Origin: Leishmania martiniquensis
Lineage: Eukaryota; Euglenozoa; Kinetoplastea; Trypanosomatida; Trypanosomatidae
DNA: 64,000 bases
Reading direction: 5' to 3'
Assembly: GCF_017916325.1 (NCBI RefSeq)
Contig: NC_090164.1
Coordinates: 221,001-285,000, forward strand
Below, one piece after another: positions 19,148 to 28,343 of this stretch (positions within the stretch are counted from its first letter, which is position 1; the number at the start of each line of letters is the position of its first letter). A program made the translations under genes and the position numbers. The notes below the pieces were generated by a model. The model was not told where the DNA came from and searched no databases. It worked only from the letters and a program-made list of their open reading frames with translations.

Positions 19148-20920
19148 CTACATGTCGTCCTCCTCGTCATCGCCCTCCTCCTCTGCCGGGCGCGGAGGGG
19201 GCGGCGCGTAGCGTATCTCCTCATCTATGGTGCAGTCCCGCTGGCCGTCGAACTCGCCAGGCGCCTCGGCGTACTCTTTACAGCACGGGGGCGGCAAGGG
19301 TGGGGCGTAGTAGGCTCCCTCCATGTCCTTGAGGCCTGTGCCATAGTACATCATCTGATAAGAGGCGCCGGGACGCCCCACAGTCGTCACCGCGTAGGTG
19401 GTCGCGCCGGGCCACCGGAGGGACTTGGCCACATACACAGCCATCAGGCTTCCCTCCCCTTCGTAAGCCCTGCGGAACGTCCACGGAGCGAGGTGCGTAC
19501 GGCTGTGTCCAGGGTAGGAGAGTGGCGCGTCCAGGCTAATATCGCACAGGAATGGCGCGATCATTTCCGGTGCCGGCGGCGGTGGCGACTCAGAGGCGTT
19601 CGCACGGTCACCCTGTCCCTCCTCGCCTTCAGAGTCTCCCTGCTCTGGCTCCTCCTCCTCCGTTTCCGGCGCCGTCGTAACGCGGCCGCAGCTAAGCACC
19701 GTCGGGGCAATGTGCGACCACCCCTTTGCCTGCATCAGCTCCTCCTTGGCGTATCCTGTGAACCACGCCTGCACAGCCGCAACGGCGTCTGCGTCCTCCT
19801 CGTCCGGCACCTCTTGCGGTAGCAGCGGCGGCACAACGGCGTAGGCGGGCACCGTCGTCGGCGGTGGGCGAGCTGAGGCCCCCTCTTCCTCCTCCTCAAC
19901 GTCAGGCACTGCACCCTCGGTAGTGAACATCTGCACTGGTGCGATGCGGCATGCGCTCGTGATGCGGGCAATCTGAGCGCGTAGGTAGTGCTTCTCCCTC
20001 CCCAGAAAGCGCGGGTGTCCGTACACTGGGGCCTCGAGGTTGCCGGAGAAGCGGCAGCGCAAGGCACGGGCCACTGCGATGTGATGCGGACTGACGTCCG
20101 GCAAGCGCGTCCAGGTTGTGGGGTCCGCGTTGGTTGAAGCGTAGTAACACATGGCGTTGAGGCCCGTGCCGGCTTCCTCCGCTGGCGTGGACGGGCGTGG
20201 CCCACGGCGGCCACGACGACCTCCCGCCACGGTACAGAGCACGTCGGCGATCTGCGAAACAGGGGCGTGTTCCTCGTCCTCTTCGACGTCGTCTTCCACG
20301 TCCTCCTCACCGAGCATGTCAGCGTTCTCTTGCACACGATCCGCATCCACCTGGCACTCCGCGACATAATAGTCGTGCGAGCTTCCCGTCACCACACCCC
20401 AGAAGCGCACGGAGGACAGCGGCTCAGACCGGATCAGCTGGCGCAGGCCAACAAACAAACGATGCGCCTCCACCCGCGGCAAGCCGAGCCCAACCATGTT
20501 GAAGTACTGCTGCTCCGTCACGACGTCGCTAAGGGCGCCAGGGTGATCCGCGAGGTCGATTTGCGGCTGGTCATCTGCACCGCTCTCAACGGAGATGTCA
20601 TCCTCTTCTTCGTCTTCACCGTTGGCGCGGCGTGGGCGGCGGGGCGGACGCGGTGGCGCCAAGGCAGTGTTTGTGTTGGCGGCCCAGCGCGTATTCGTGA
20701 ACGAGTCGACTGGCGCCGCAGCGCGTGCGATGGGCCGCGGATCCGCGTACATCGTGCCTTTCATGCTGGGTACAGCGCTGCCAGACAGGAGGCGGTTCGA
20801 AACGGCGCCAAGTGCATCCAAGGCGTTGGTGGGTCGTTCGCGAAGCACCTGCGCGAGCGCCTGCGTCATGTGGCCCCATAGCGCCGATTCGCGAATTTGG
20901 TGCTCGTCTATGCCCGCCAT
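19148..20920 (-). CDS. Radial spoke head protein 4/6 homologue
   Basis: This 590-residue protein belongs to the RSP4/RSP6 (RSPH4A/RSPH6A) family, which forms the head of the axonemal radial spoke and transmits signals from the central pair to the dynein arms, so it should act in the flagellum. Family features seen are the N-terminal helix with HMTQALAQVLRERP, the VGLGLPRVEAHRLFVGLRQL segment, FWGVVTGSSHDYYVAE, the YYASTNADPTTWTRLPDVSP region and the RALRCRFSGNLEAPV stretch. Acidic insertions (EEDVEDDVEEDEEH and others) and an acidic C-terminal tail (EEEGDDEEDDM) are also typical of the family. The chosen ATG at 20920 begins MAGIDEHQ; a further 29 codons upstream form a Leu/Ser-rich run that looks like translated 5' UTR. 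Both RSP4 and RSP6 are plausible names; by eye I cannot separate them. Confidence 0.92.
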   Translation of the reverse strand: MAGIDEHQIRESALWGHMTQALAQVLRERPTNALDALGAVSNRLLSGSAVPSMKGTMYADPRPIARAAAPVDSFTNTRWAANTNTALAPPRPPRRPRRANGEDEEEDDISVESGADDQPQIDLADHPGALSDVVTEQQYFNMVGLGLPRVEAHRLFVGLRQLIRSEPLSSVRFWGVVTGSSHDYYVAECQVDADRVQENADMLGEEDVEDDVEEDEEHAPVSQIADVLCTVAGGRRGRRGPRPSTPAEEAGTGLNAMCYYASTNADPTTWTRLPDVSPHHIAVARALRCRFSGNLEAPVYGHPRFLGREKHYLRAQIARITSACRIAPVQMFTTEGAVPDVEEEEEGASARPPPTTVPAYAVVPPLLPQEVPDEEDADAVAAVQAWFTGYAKEELMQAKGWSHIAPTVLSCGRVTTAPETEEEEPEQGDSEGEEGQGDRANASESPPPPAPEMIAPFLCDISLDAPLSYPGHSRTHLAPWTFRRAYEGEGSLMAVYVAKSLRWPGATTYAVTTVGRPGASYQMMYYGTGLKDMEGAYYAPPLPPPCCKEYAEAPGEFDGQRDCTIDEEIRYAPPPPRPAEEEGDDEEDDM

Positions 20921-21868
20921 AGCACCCTGCGCCACAGAGAGAGAGAGTGAGAGAAAGAGAGAGAGCGCCGCGGACCGACCCAGAGCGCGAAGCTGCTGGC
21001 CACGCACACACTGGGCGCAAAGGAGAAGGAAAGGGTAAGCCCCTGCCGTTGATATTCACCGTGCGCGTCGCAAAGGCACGGCAAGCGCAGAGGGAGACGC
21101 GGTTGTGATTGTGTGGGTGGGTGCGCCTGCAGTGATGTGCACCTCACCAGTCTTCAGCACCCTAGATGCGTGTGACAGATGCTTGTGTGGCGTTTCCACT
21201 GGCGGCGGTGGTGCGCAGTGAGGCAGACAAGATGCGTGGAAGAGGAAGCACCAAATCGCAGGCGAGGCCGCGCAGTGGCGAGGAAAACTTGATAGAGATG
21301 GCAGAGAGGGCGACACAAAGAAACGTCTGCGGGAGACGACGGCCAACACACGCGCACAGTCAGAGCTTCCGTCGCTGCACCGCATGTCCCACAAGCACTC
21401 GTCGTCAACCACAGCGAGCGCCATATTTTTGCGCGGTGGGAGTGTGTGGTCATCCACATCAACCCACCGCCGTCCTACCCCGCTAACCTCCCCGGGACAA
21501 AGAAATGGTGTCCGTCTGGCGGCTCAGAAGATGCGATCACCATCGAGCTCTCCCCCCTCCCCCTTCTCTCTCTTGGGCGCTCTCCACCTCATACGCATGC
21601 TTGCAATGTGATGTCTTCTTGCTTCATCCGCGTGCGCGTGTGTGCATGAGTTAGAATGCGCACCGGCGCTCGCCGCAGCAGCAACACGCATACGGACTCA
21701 GTGCCTTCACCCTCTCCCATTCGGGCTCCCTGCGCAGGCACACACACACACACACGCACACGCATATACGCCGGAGCTCAGAAGCGGCGCGACGCTCTCG
21801 AAGCTCTCTCGTCGCCGCACGTTCCCATTCCAAGTCCTCCACCTCCTCCATCTCCGCTGGTCAGCCCA
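20921..21868. other. Intercoding region upstream of the radial-spoke gene
   Basis: About 0.95 kb without a credible gene. It holds a (CA)n run at 21739-21762. The short GA-repeat tract on the plus strand right of 20935 is pyrimidine-rich on the transcribed strand and is a good candidate for the trans-splicing polypyrimidine tract of the radial-spoke gene. Confidence 0.5.
21739..21762. repeat. (CA)n microsatellite
   Basis: A CA dinucleotide run with one interruption in the intercoding region, near the stop codon of the 138-aa gene. Confidence 0.85.
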
Positions 21869-22285
21869 TCAAGTGGACTTGGGATCGCGCAGCAAGTCGA
21901 ACTCGCGCACTGGATGCAGCGGTTTTTCTAAGTTCCGCACCGGCGACTTCCAGGCGCGGTCTTTATCTAAGATCATGAAGTTATGTGACGGTCCCTCAGT
22001 AATGGGGTTGACGCGTGCTTCGTATTGCATCTCTGACTCGTAGCCCAGCAGCGTATGCAGGAAGCTGTCGTGCCCCATCATATAGTAGAGGCTGCAGGTG
22101 GCGAGAAGTCCCAAGCCAAAGATGCGCGCCGGTGCCCAGAAGAACGCCTGCATGCAGATCTTGTTGCGATCTGCGCGGCTATCGTTGAAGCGGACCTGCA
22201 TGATACCGCGCCAGCTGCGGGTGCGCCGAATAATTGGCCTTCGAGTGAGCGCCTTGCGCCGAGAGAAGATAGCGTAGCCGGTCAT
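21869..22285 (-). CDS. Conserved-looking single-pass membrane protein, unknown function
   Basis: This 138-residue protein is not recognised. It has a strongly basic N-terminus (many Arg in the first 30 residues), one predicted membrane helix at about 46-70 (FFWAPARIFGLGLLATCSLYY) and a hydrophilic C-terminal half. The basic, Arg-rich start followed by one helix and a soluble tail is the layout of many small trypanosomatid inner-mitochondrial-membrane subunits, but this is inference only. ATG 22285 is the first in a stretch of good coding character; upstream the frame contains CA-repeat translation (His-Thr-His-Thr) and is not coding. It is clearly more protein-like than neighbouring random frames. 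Confidence 0.75.
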   Translation of the reverse strand: MTGYAIFSRRKALTRRPIIRRTRSWRGIMQVRFNDSRADRNKICMQAFFWAPARIFGLGLLATCSLYYMMGHDSFLHTLLGYESEMQYEARVNPITEGPSHNFMILDKDRAWKSPVRNLEKPLHPVREFDLLRDPKST

Positions 22286-23071
22286 CAGCCCGGTCGTGCA
22301 ATCCACGCGTGTGTGTGTGTGTGTGCGTTTCTGCCAGCAAGATGCGTGCGCTCGCCCTACCCAACCCCTTCCCCACCTCACACCAACACACACACACGTA
22401 CCCAAGCCTAATATAGCACGGTGGAAATTTCTGAGGAGAGGCCGCGCCGCTTCTTCGGTGCTCCTCTGCGGCTGCGACACAGAGAAGTACGGAGAAAGAC
22501 GCCACGGATCAGCAACCGCAAACTTGCGGTGCATAGATCAATGGGAAGAACGCGAAATGAGAGGGGAGAGGTCGCGGATACGTACAGGCGCGCGAAGCCG
22601 CAGCATCAACGGCAAGTGGAAAGGGTGAGGGGAAGAGAGAGGAGACGTCGGAGCGATGCTCTTTACAGCTCGTTGTCGGCGCAGGCGGCGAACTGTGAAG
22701 GCAAGCCCTTCAGCAGCTACCAGTCGGCATCACGTATGCTAGATTAGCACAGAAGCGCGAGCGCACAGCACCTCCCCTGCCACCAAAACCCGCCGCGGAA
22801 GGCGTGTGCGCAGGGGGGATGGTGGATGCCTGTTGCGCGCATGAGCAGAGAGGAAGATAGGGAGGCATCACACATGTCGCACGGGCAGTGTCAGGACATG
22901 GTGTAAGGCGGCCCCGTACACCCTCAAGGTCCCAGGCTCCGTTGCGAGGGGAGGCAGATCGCTGGCATTAGCCTTATATCATCCATTACTCGCTGCAGTG
23001 GTGCGTTCGGTACCCTTTTCCCTCACCTCCAGGCAGGGAGGAAGGGGGAACAGCGGTGCCGCCACCCCCGC
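22286..23071. other. Intercoding region downstream of the RRM gene
   Basis: About 0.8 kb with a (GT)n run at about 22308-22325 and (CA)n near 22383-22398. No gene or RNA was recognised. Confidence 0.5.
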
Positions 23072-25285
23072 TCACTGCCTTGTTGCTTTCTTAACGTTGC
23101 CCCGACCAGACCGCCCCTTAGCAGCACCCGTTCGCTCCGTCTTCTTGCGCGGGGCACGAGGAGAGCCTGTGGCAGCAATTCGAGAAGCTGCGACTGGGAT
23201 GGTGTCGGCATCGAAGAAGTGCTCCTCGTCGTCGTCGCTCTCGTTGACCGACACGGCGGCAGCGGCTGGCTTGGGCTTTGATGGCGGTGCCTCGGTGCGC
23301 TGGCGCTTTGCCGCTGCCGGCTCCTGTGTGGCTGTCTTGCCGTCCCGACGATTGCGCTTGCCGTTCTTGCTTGGGGCGCTCCTGCCACGTCCCGCGAGCA
23401 CGTCCTCGGTGACGCTATCGTCATCATCCGTGTTGGGGTCGGCGCCCATCTCAGCTGCCACCGATGTCCCCTTAAAGTACTTCTTCTTGTCTTTCACACC
23501 GTAGCGCTCCATGTACGCATCCTCGTCGAAGTCGTCCTCAGCTTCCGCAGGAGGCAACTCCGCTGCGAGAGGCACGCTCGCCGTCTCACCGCGGTCCACG
23601 CGGAGGACGCAGCCGCGCAGACGAGAGCCGTGATAGCGCTCCTGTGCGTATGCAGCGTAAGCTGGAAGTGCAAACGTGATGTGGGCAATGCCAGTGGGCA
23701 AGTGTGTCTCCGGGTGTACGAGGATCTCGCACTTGCGGATTGCACCGCAGGGTGCGAAGTGCTGCCGCAGCTGCGCCTCCGCCACATCCTCGCCAACATT
23801 CCCCACGTAGACATCACTGGGGCCGTCGTCGAGAAGGTTGTACTTCTCCGTGCGCCCGGTAACGTTACTGCCGGTGCTGGTGGAGGAAGCAGGCACATGT
23901 TCGGCCGGCGCGCAGCGACGAGTCGCGGCAGATGAGAGCGAAGCCGGGGCCGCCTTGTTCGGCTCTAAGCCGAGCGGCACGACCGTGAGCGCCTCGTCGC
24001 CCTCAGCATCCGTAGCCGCAGACCCGCTGGCCGCGAGTGAGGCGACAGCGGGGCTCTTGCCCGCAACGCCGCCAGCTGCGCGTGATGGCTTCACTGCGCC
24101 GTGTGAGTAGGGCAGCGAGCCGGGCGCCGCGGCCTTGGTCGCGCTGATGCGCCGACCGAGGAGGTAAAAGCCGTCGAGAAAGGTAATGGCCGGCTCCACC
24201 TCTGCCGCCGTCGTGAAGGTAAGGAAGGCCTTTCGGTTCTTGGAGGTCATTTTGATCGCCTCCAGCCTCTTCTCCAGCTGCGGGGCGACGTCGCGCAGCA
24301 CCTCGCGGATGATCTCCGGCTGCGCGACCTTCGCCAAGTCCGTTAGCAGCACCTGTCGCGTGAAGCTGTCCTTGCCCATGTCCTTCATCCCGCCGATGTC
24401 CTTCAGCTTCTCCAGGTCTTTCGGCTTCGGCTCCTCAACGCGGAGGGTGCGACCAAGGAACTTGCGGCGATTCAGCACCCGCACCGCAGTGGACACGCTA
24501 TGGGGGGATTGAAACACGAGGAAGCCAAATCCCTGCCCAGGCTTCTTGATGAGCCGCAGCGGCTTGCCCACCTTCCACGCCAACGCGAACTGTAGCACCT
24601 CGTCCTCTAGCGTGGGCTTGCCAGGCTCCGCGGTGTATGTGTATGGCAGGCCATCGATGAAGACCTTCGTGTTGAGCTTCTTTGGTATCTCCGTACCGCT
24701 GGCAGTCACGGTGGTAATAACGCGCGTGTGGCCGCCATTCTTAGCTGTGCTCGAATCGCGGGTGGCCTCCTCGTCACTGTCGAGCTCTTCTCTGTCATGG
24801 GAGGTGGCGTCTCCTTGATGAGCTCCACGGCGTGATGGGTACGCAGAGCCGCCACGCCCGCGGCCACGAGACGAGAAGGTGGGAGAGGACGACGCAGATG
24901 CCCTTCCGCGAGAGCCGCCACGCCCGCCACGGAACCCACCATCGCCGCCGCGGCCGCGCTGCTGCTGCGGGACCGGTGGAATGAAGCCGCTGCCCTCTTC
25001 TTCGGTCGCTGCCATCGCTCCGCGACGCGCGCTCACCGCCACCGGCGGGGCGTCGTCATCGTCGTGCACGCTGAGGCTGCCTTGCCGCTTTTGTCCCTGC
25101 TGCGCCCGCTGGTGAGAAGGATGACGCGTGATCGGCTTCGACGTCGCTGAAGGCTCAGCAGCGCGAGAGACCACCGGGAAGGAGGGAACTACAGAGCGCT
25201 TCACTGGCGGAGGAGCGGATTTGTGGGCCGCCGCCGCAGCGCCGCCGCGACGTTGAAATGCACCCCTGCCTCTTCCAAGTGGCAT
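23072..25285 (-). CDS. RNA-binding protein with three RRMs and RGG boxes
   Basis: The 737-residue protein opens with Arg/Gly-rich stretches (GRGRGAFQRRGG, then GRGGDGGFRGGRGGSRGR near 110-130) and carries three RNA-recognition motifs. RRM1 is at about 208-290 (KVFIDGLPYTYT; RNP1-like GFGFLVFQ), a more divergent RRM2 at about 312-390 (VLLTDLAKV; KAFLTF) and RRM3 at about 490-572 (DVYVGNVGED; GIAHITF). The C-terminus is basic with acidic patches (DDDDS, SDDDEEHFFD). Trypanosomatids control genes mainly after transcription and have many such proteins. The RRM plus basic-tail layout would also suit a nucleolar/pre-ribosomal factor of the Nop12/RBM34 kind. Specific target and localisation are not readable. 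The start is the first ATG after a 5' region lacking coding character. Confidence 0.88.
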   Translation of the reverse strand: MPLGRGRGAFQRRGGAAAAAHKSAPPPVKRSVVPSFPVVSRAAEPSATSKPITRHPSHQRAQQGQKRQGSLSVHDDDDAPPVAVSARRGAMAATEEEGSGFIPPVPQQQRGRGGDGGFRGGRGGSRGRASASSSPTFSSRGRGRGGSAYPSRRGAHQGDATSHDREELDSDEEATRDSSTAKNGGHTRVITTVTASGTEIPKKLNTKVFIDGLPYTYTAEPGKPTLEDEVLQFALAWKVGKPLRLIKKPGQGFGFLVFQSPHSVSTAVRVLNRRKFLGRTLRVEEPKPKDLEKLKDIGGMKDMGKDSFTRQVLLTDLAKVAQPEIIREVLRDVAPQLEKRLEAIKMTSKNRKAFLTFTTAAEVEPAITFLDGFYLLGRRISATKAAAPGSLPYSHGAVKPSRAAGGVAGKSPAVASLAASGSAATDAEGDEALTVVPLGLEPNKAAPASLSSAATRRCAPAEHVPASSTSTGSNVTGRTEKYNLLDDGPSDVYVGNVGEDVAEAQLRQHFAPCGAIRKCEILVHPETHLPTGIAHITFALPAYAAYAQERYHGSRLRGCVLRVDRGETASVPLAAELPPAEAEDDFDEDAYMERYGVKDKKKYFKGTSVAAEMGADPNTDDDDSVTEDVLAGRGRSAPSKNGKRNRRDGKTATQEPAAAKRQRTEAPPSKPKPAAAAVSVNESDDDEEHFFDADTIPVAASRIAATGSPRAPRKKTERTGAAKGRSGRGNVKKATRQ

Positions 25286-25975
25286 GTTGAGGTTTGACCT
25301 TAGCTGATGACCTGCGTTCTTTGGCAGCCAGCGGTGCAGAAAAAGAAATAGACGGAAGAGTCAAGGGGAGTGGGGAAGGGGGAAGGATGGACTACAACAC
25401 GGTGTGACGAGTACGAAAGAGAGGCAGGTTGCCTACGAGGTGGCAGTATGTGCTCTGCACAGATTCCTAGACAGGGGAAGTGCCGACCGTATCAAATCGG
25501 AGGCATGTCGTCTCGAGCGCAACGCTGCTAGCGTCATCGCTAGTTCCTCGCGGCGGCATTTCCACCGAAGAGGGCGCATCCACAAATACGAGGCCTCCAA
25601 TCGAGTCTGACGCCGATACGCTGCTGTTGGGTGTGTAGGCGGGTGTTCGAATGGGCTGCTTGTATTCCATCTCGCTCGCGGAGAAGGACACACGTGTACA
25701 CAAATACGCATCCCTTCGGACGGTCGTCAACTTGCGAAGCAGAGAGAGAGGCGTCAACGCGAGCCTGACAGCGCGGAGCGCACATGTCTACTCACGCACA
25801 CGCGCTCGCACGCACAAACTGGTCAGCAGCGAAAAAAAAGGGAGCGGACTCCACTGCGTCAGCGCGGAGAAGCACTTATGCTTCCGTTGTTGCTTCAAAA
25901 CATCGTTGGCGCCCCTTCTTGCATCCATAGGGTCACCTTTCGGACAGCACACATACACACACGCACACGCACCGT
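25286..25975. other. Intercoding region upstream of the RRM gene
   Basis: About 0.7 kb with short CA-rich stretches near 25797-25815 and 25950-25970; no gene was recognised. The purine-rich plus-strand stretch at about 25350-25390 (pyrimidine-rich on the transcribed strand) could be the splice-site tract for the RRM gene. Confidence 0.5.
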
Positions 25976-26812
25976 CTACCAGTAGCCAGCCTCATGCCAC
26001 GCACGGAAGTTTGAGATATCGACGTGCAAAGGGCTCGTGGTCTCCTGATGTGCCCATGGCTCGTCGGCAATTGTGTCGAGCATCAGCTTTGTCACACGCT
26101 CTACCACCAGGCGGCCCGCTCGTCTCTCATACGCCGTCAAATCCGGTGCAGAGTCCAAGGCGTCGCACAGACGTTCGGCCAGGCGCCACACCATCGCGTA
26201 TGAGATGTAGTTCTTCTGCATCTGGGTCTGCAGGAAGGGCTTGCTAAGCACCTTTACAGCCTCGTCGTCGTGTGCAACGCCGCTCGCCTCTGCGTAAAAC
26301 TTCTCCCATGCACCCTTCAACGCAGCGGTGCACGGCTTCTCCATCGAGGGAAAGTCCTTCACAACGCGAGGCCACCAGTGCTCCTCCAGTGCTCCCTCCG
26401 CCGAAAGGTCTTTCAGCAACACCATGACATCCTTGCCGAGGTGAGGCGGCAGAGGCTCCACTTTGTGCGTCGAGGAGCCGCGTAGAGACTGGTGGTGCTC
26501 TTTCTCCAGTGGGCTGAAGTCCTCCACGTGGAAAATGTTGGAGGTGTCGTAGGCGATGCCGGACTGGTTGCCGGTAAGGCTCGCTGCTGCGCTGGTGGCC
26601 TTGTTGACCGGGTAGCGCATGTTGTCGACGCGCGGGAGCATGTCGCCCTGTGCGTACGGCTGCGTGCGACCCGTCACACCCGAGCCCCAATACTCGACGA
26701 AGCGTTGCTGCACCGTCAGGCAGCCAAGGCCATACAGGCCGATGCGAGCGCCACCGCAGTAGCTGCTGCCGCGGGCGCGCAGAGCGCTGGGTGCACTTGC
26801 TCGGAGCAACAT
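25976..26812 (-). CDS. Probable mitochondrial protein, unknown function
   Basis: This 278-residue protein has an N-terminus of mitochondrial type (MLLRASAPSALRARGSS, Arg/Ala/Ser-rich and without acidic residues) and a soluble, moderately acidic body with many aromatic residues. Examples are the HWWPRVVKDFPSMEKPCTAA segment near 140 and the closing FRAWHEAGYW. No membrane helix and no known domain were seen. The codon composition and the absence of low-complexity runs support a real gene; the open frame extends 133 codons upstream without an ATG and becomes simple sequence there. By analogy it may be one of the kinetoplastid-specific mitochondrial proteins (respiratory complex, ribosome or RNA-processing subunits), but nothing in the sequence decides among these. 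Confidence 0.8.
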   Translation of the reverse strand: MLLRASAPSALRARGSSYCGGARIGLYGLGCLTVQQRFVEYWGSGVTGRTQPYAQGDMLPRVDNMRYPVNKATSAAASLTGNQSGIAYDTSNIFHVEDFSPLEKEHHQSLRGSSTHKVEPLPPHLGKDVMVLLKDLSAEGALEEHWWPRVVKDFPSMEKPCTAALKGAWEKFYAEASGVAHDDEAVKVLSKPFLQTQMQKNYISYAMVWRLAERLCDALDSAPDLTAYERRAGRLVVERVTKLMLDTIADEPWAHQETTSPLHVDISNFRAWHEAGYW

Positions 26813-28343
26813 GGTGAAGGAAAGAGAAAGAAAGCAAAAAAAAATGCTGCGCGCCAAGGGGATAAAAGCAGTGCCTCTCGTGCCCCTGCGTTTGTGCGCA
26901 CAGGTAATGGGGGGAGGGGGGTATGTGTATGGCGAGGGAGTACAAAGGCGGTGCGTGGGCCGATGAGGCGCTGTGCACTTCGCACGCCGAAGCTGGCAGG
27001 GGAAGTTGAGGGAGGGCGGAAGGGAAGGGCGGAGGAGGAGGGGGAGGGAGAGGCTACTGCGTCCACTACTACGAGCTGCAGCCACTGCTACGGCTTGCGG
27101 GGCGGAGGGGAGCTTTCCACTTTCTACGAAACGAGAGCGGCAGAGACGGGGGAGAGAAGGCACGCACCGGTCCCGGCGAATGCCTGAATGTGTGACGGGT
27201 GCAGAGACCACAAGGACTTTGGTGTCTGGTCCACCTCACGCAGTGCCGTGCCACGTCTACGTCTCGGTTCGCTGAATAATGTGCGGCGGATACAGAGGGT
27301 GAGCAGCGGCGCCTTCGATGAGCTGTGGCGCAGGGAAGGTGGCATGAGATGATGCAAGGGAAGAAGCAGCCATGACGGACAAAAGCGGATCGCCGACCGC
27401 TGAAAGCGGAGGAAAGGCACACATTATCATGCACACACACACAGGCATGCGCGCGCCTCTGTGTGTGAGGTGAGCATCTACGGCGAGACGCGCATTGGCA
27501 CGCCTTCTGTGCAGGTGTAGCGTGCGGCACACAGCACTACTGGTCCGCGTGCCGCACTGTCTATCCACTCCTGTCGCGCTTCCTCTCTTCTCGCCACCAC
27601 ATGAAACTCAAGAGAAGACAAGCCTGAGGGTCCACCAAATGCTCGCTCGAAGTCGGTGTGGGCATGGCTACGTAGCCACGTCCGATAGGCCCATTCGACT
27701 TGCATGCCTGCTGTGCTTTATGTGACCGTCACCCCTCCCGTCATACTCGCCCGCAGCGGAGCGGCGCAACTGGGGGGAGGGTGAAGGGGGGGCCAACACC
27801 ACCACAGCCGGCGAAGCGGCTCGAGAAGACTCTCTGCCTCGCGGAAAGGGACGAAAAAAAAGAAGGAAAGAGACACACAAAGGGAGCGCTAAAGAGTAGA
27901 TTCGCTATACATAAGAGCGCAGGCGCAGAGCAGCTCTCTTTCGTTGGACACGTGCGTGCCGATGTGCACCGGCGTAAAAAAAAAACGGAGGCGTGTTACT
28001 TGAGCGCGAAGAAGGTCGACGGCGAGGAAAGAATCCACGCGCCGCGGGTGGGCATGTCCCACGACTCTTCCCCTCCCCGCCCCCGCACCCACCCTCGCAT
28101 CCTTCCGCCCCGTCCTCTGCCGCGCAACAGCTGCCGAAACGTCTGCATCTGCTCTCCCTCTCTCCGCCGCTTCACCATCATTGTCGGGAGACACACCAAC
28201 ACGAGCACAGATCGAAGTGGAAGGAAAGAGAAAACACGAATGGGCAAAGGGCGGCAAGAGCCGCCGCGAATGCCCCCCCCTCCCTTCATGCGGCGACACC
28301 TTTCGCGCCTCACTTGCTCCCCTCTTCCCTCACCCTGGTCGCG
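26813..28343. other. 1.5-kb intercoding region
   Basis: No gene was recognised. Plus-strand purine-rich tracts at about 26815-26850 and 26985-27055 are transcribed as polypyrimidine and probably serve trans-splicing of the 278-aa gene. The rest is mixed sequence with a short CA run near 27431-27441. Open frames on both strands are shorter than 220 codons and lack recognisable motifs. Confidence 0.5.
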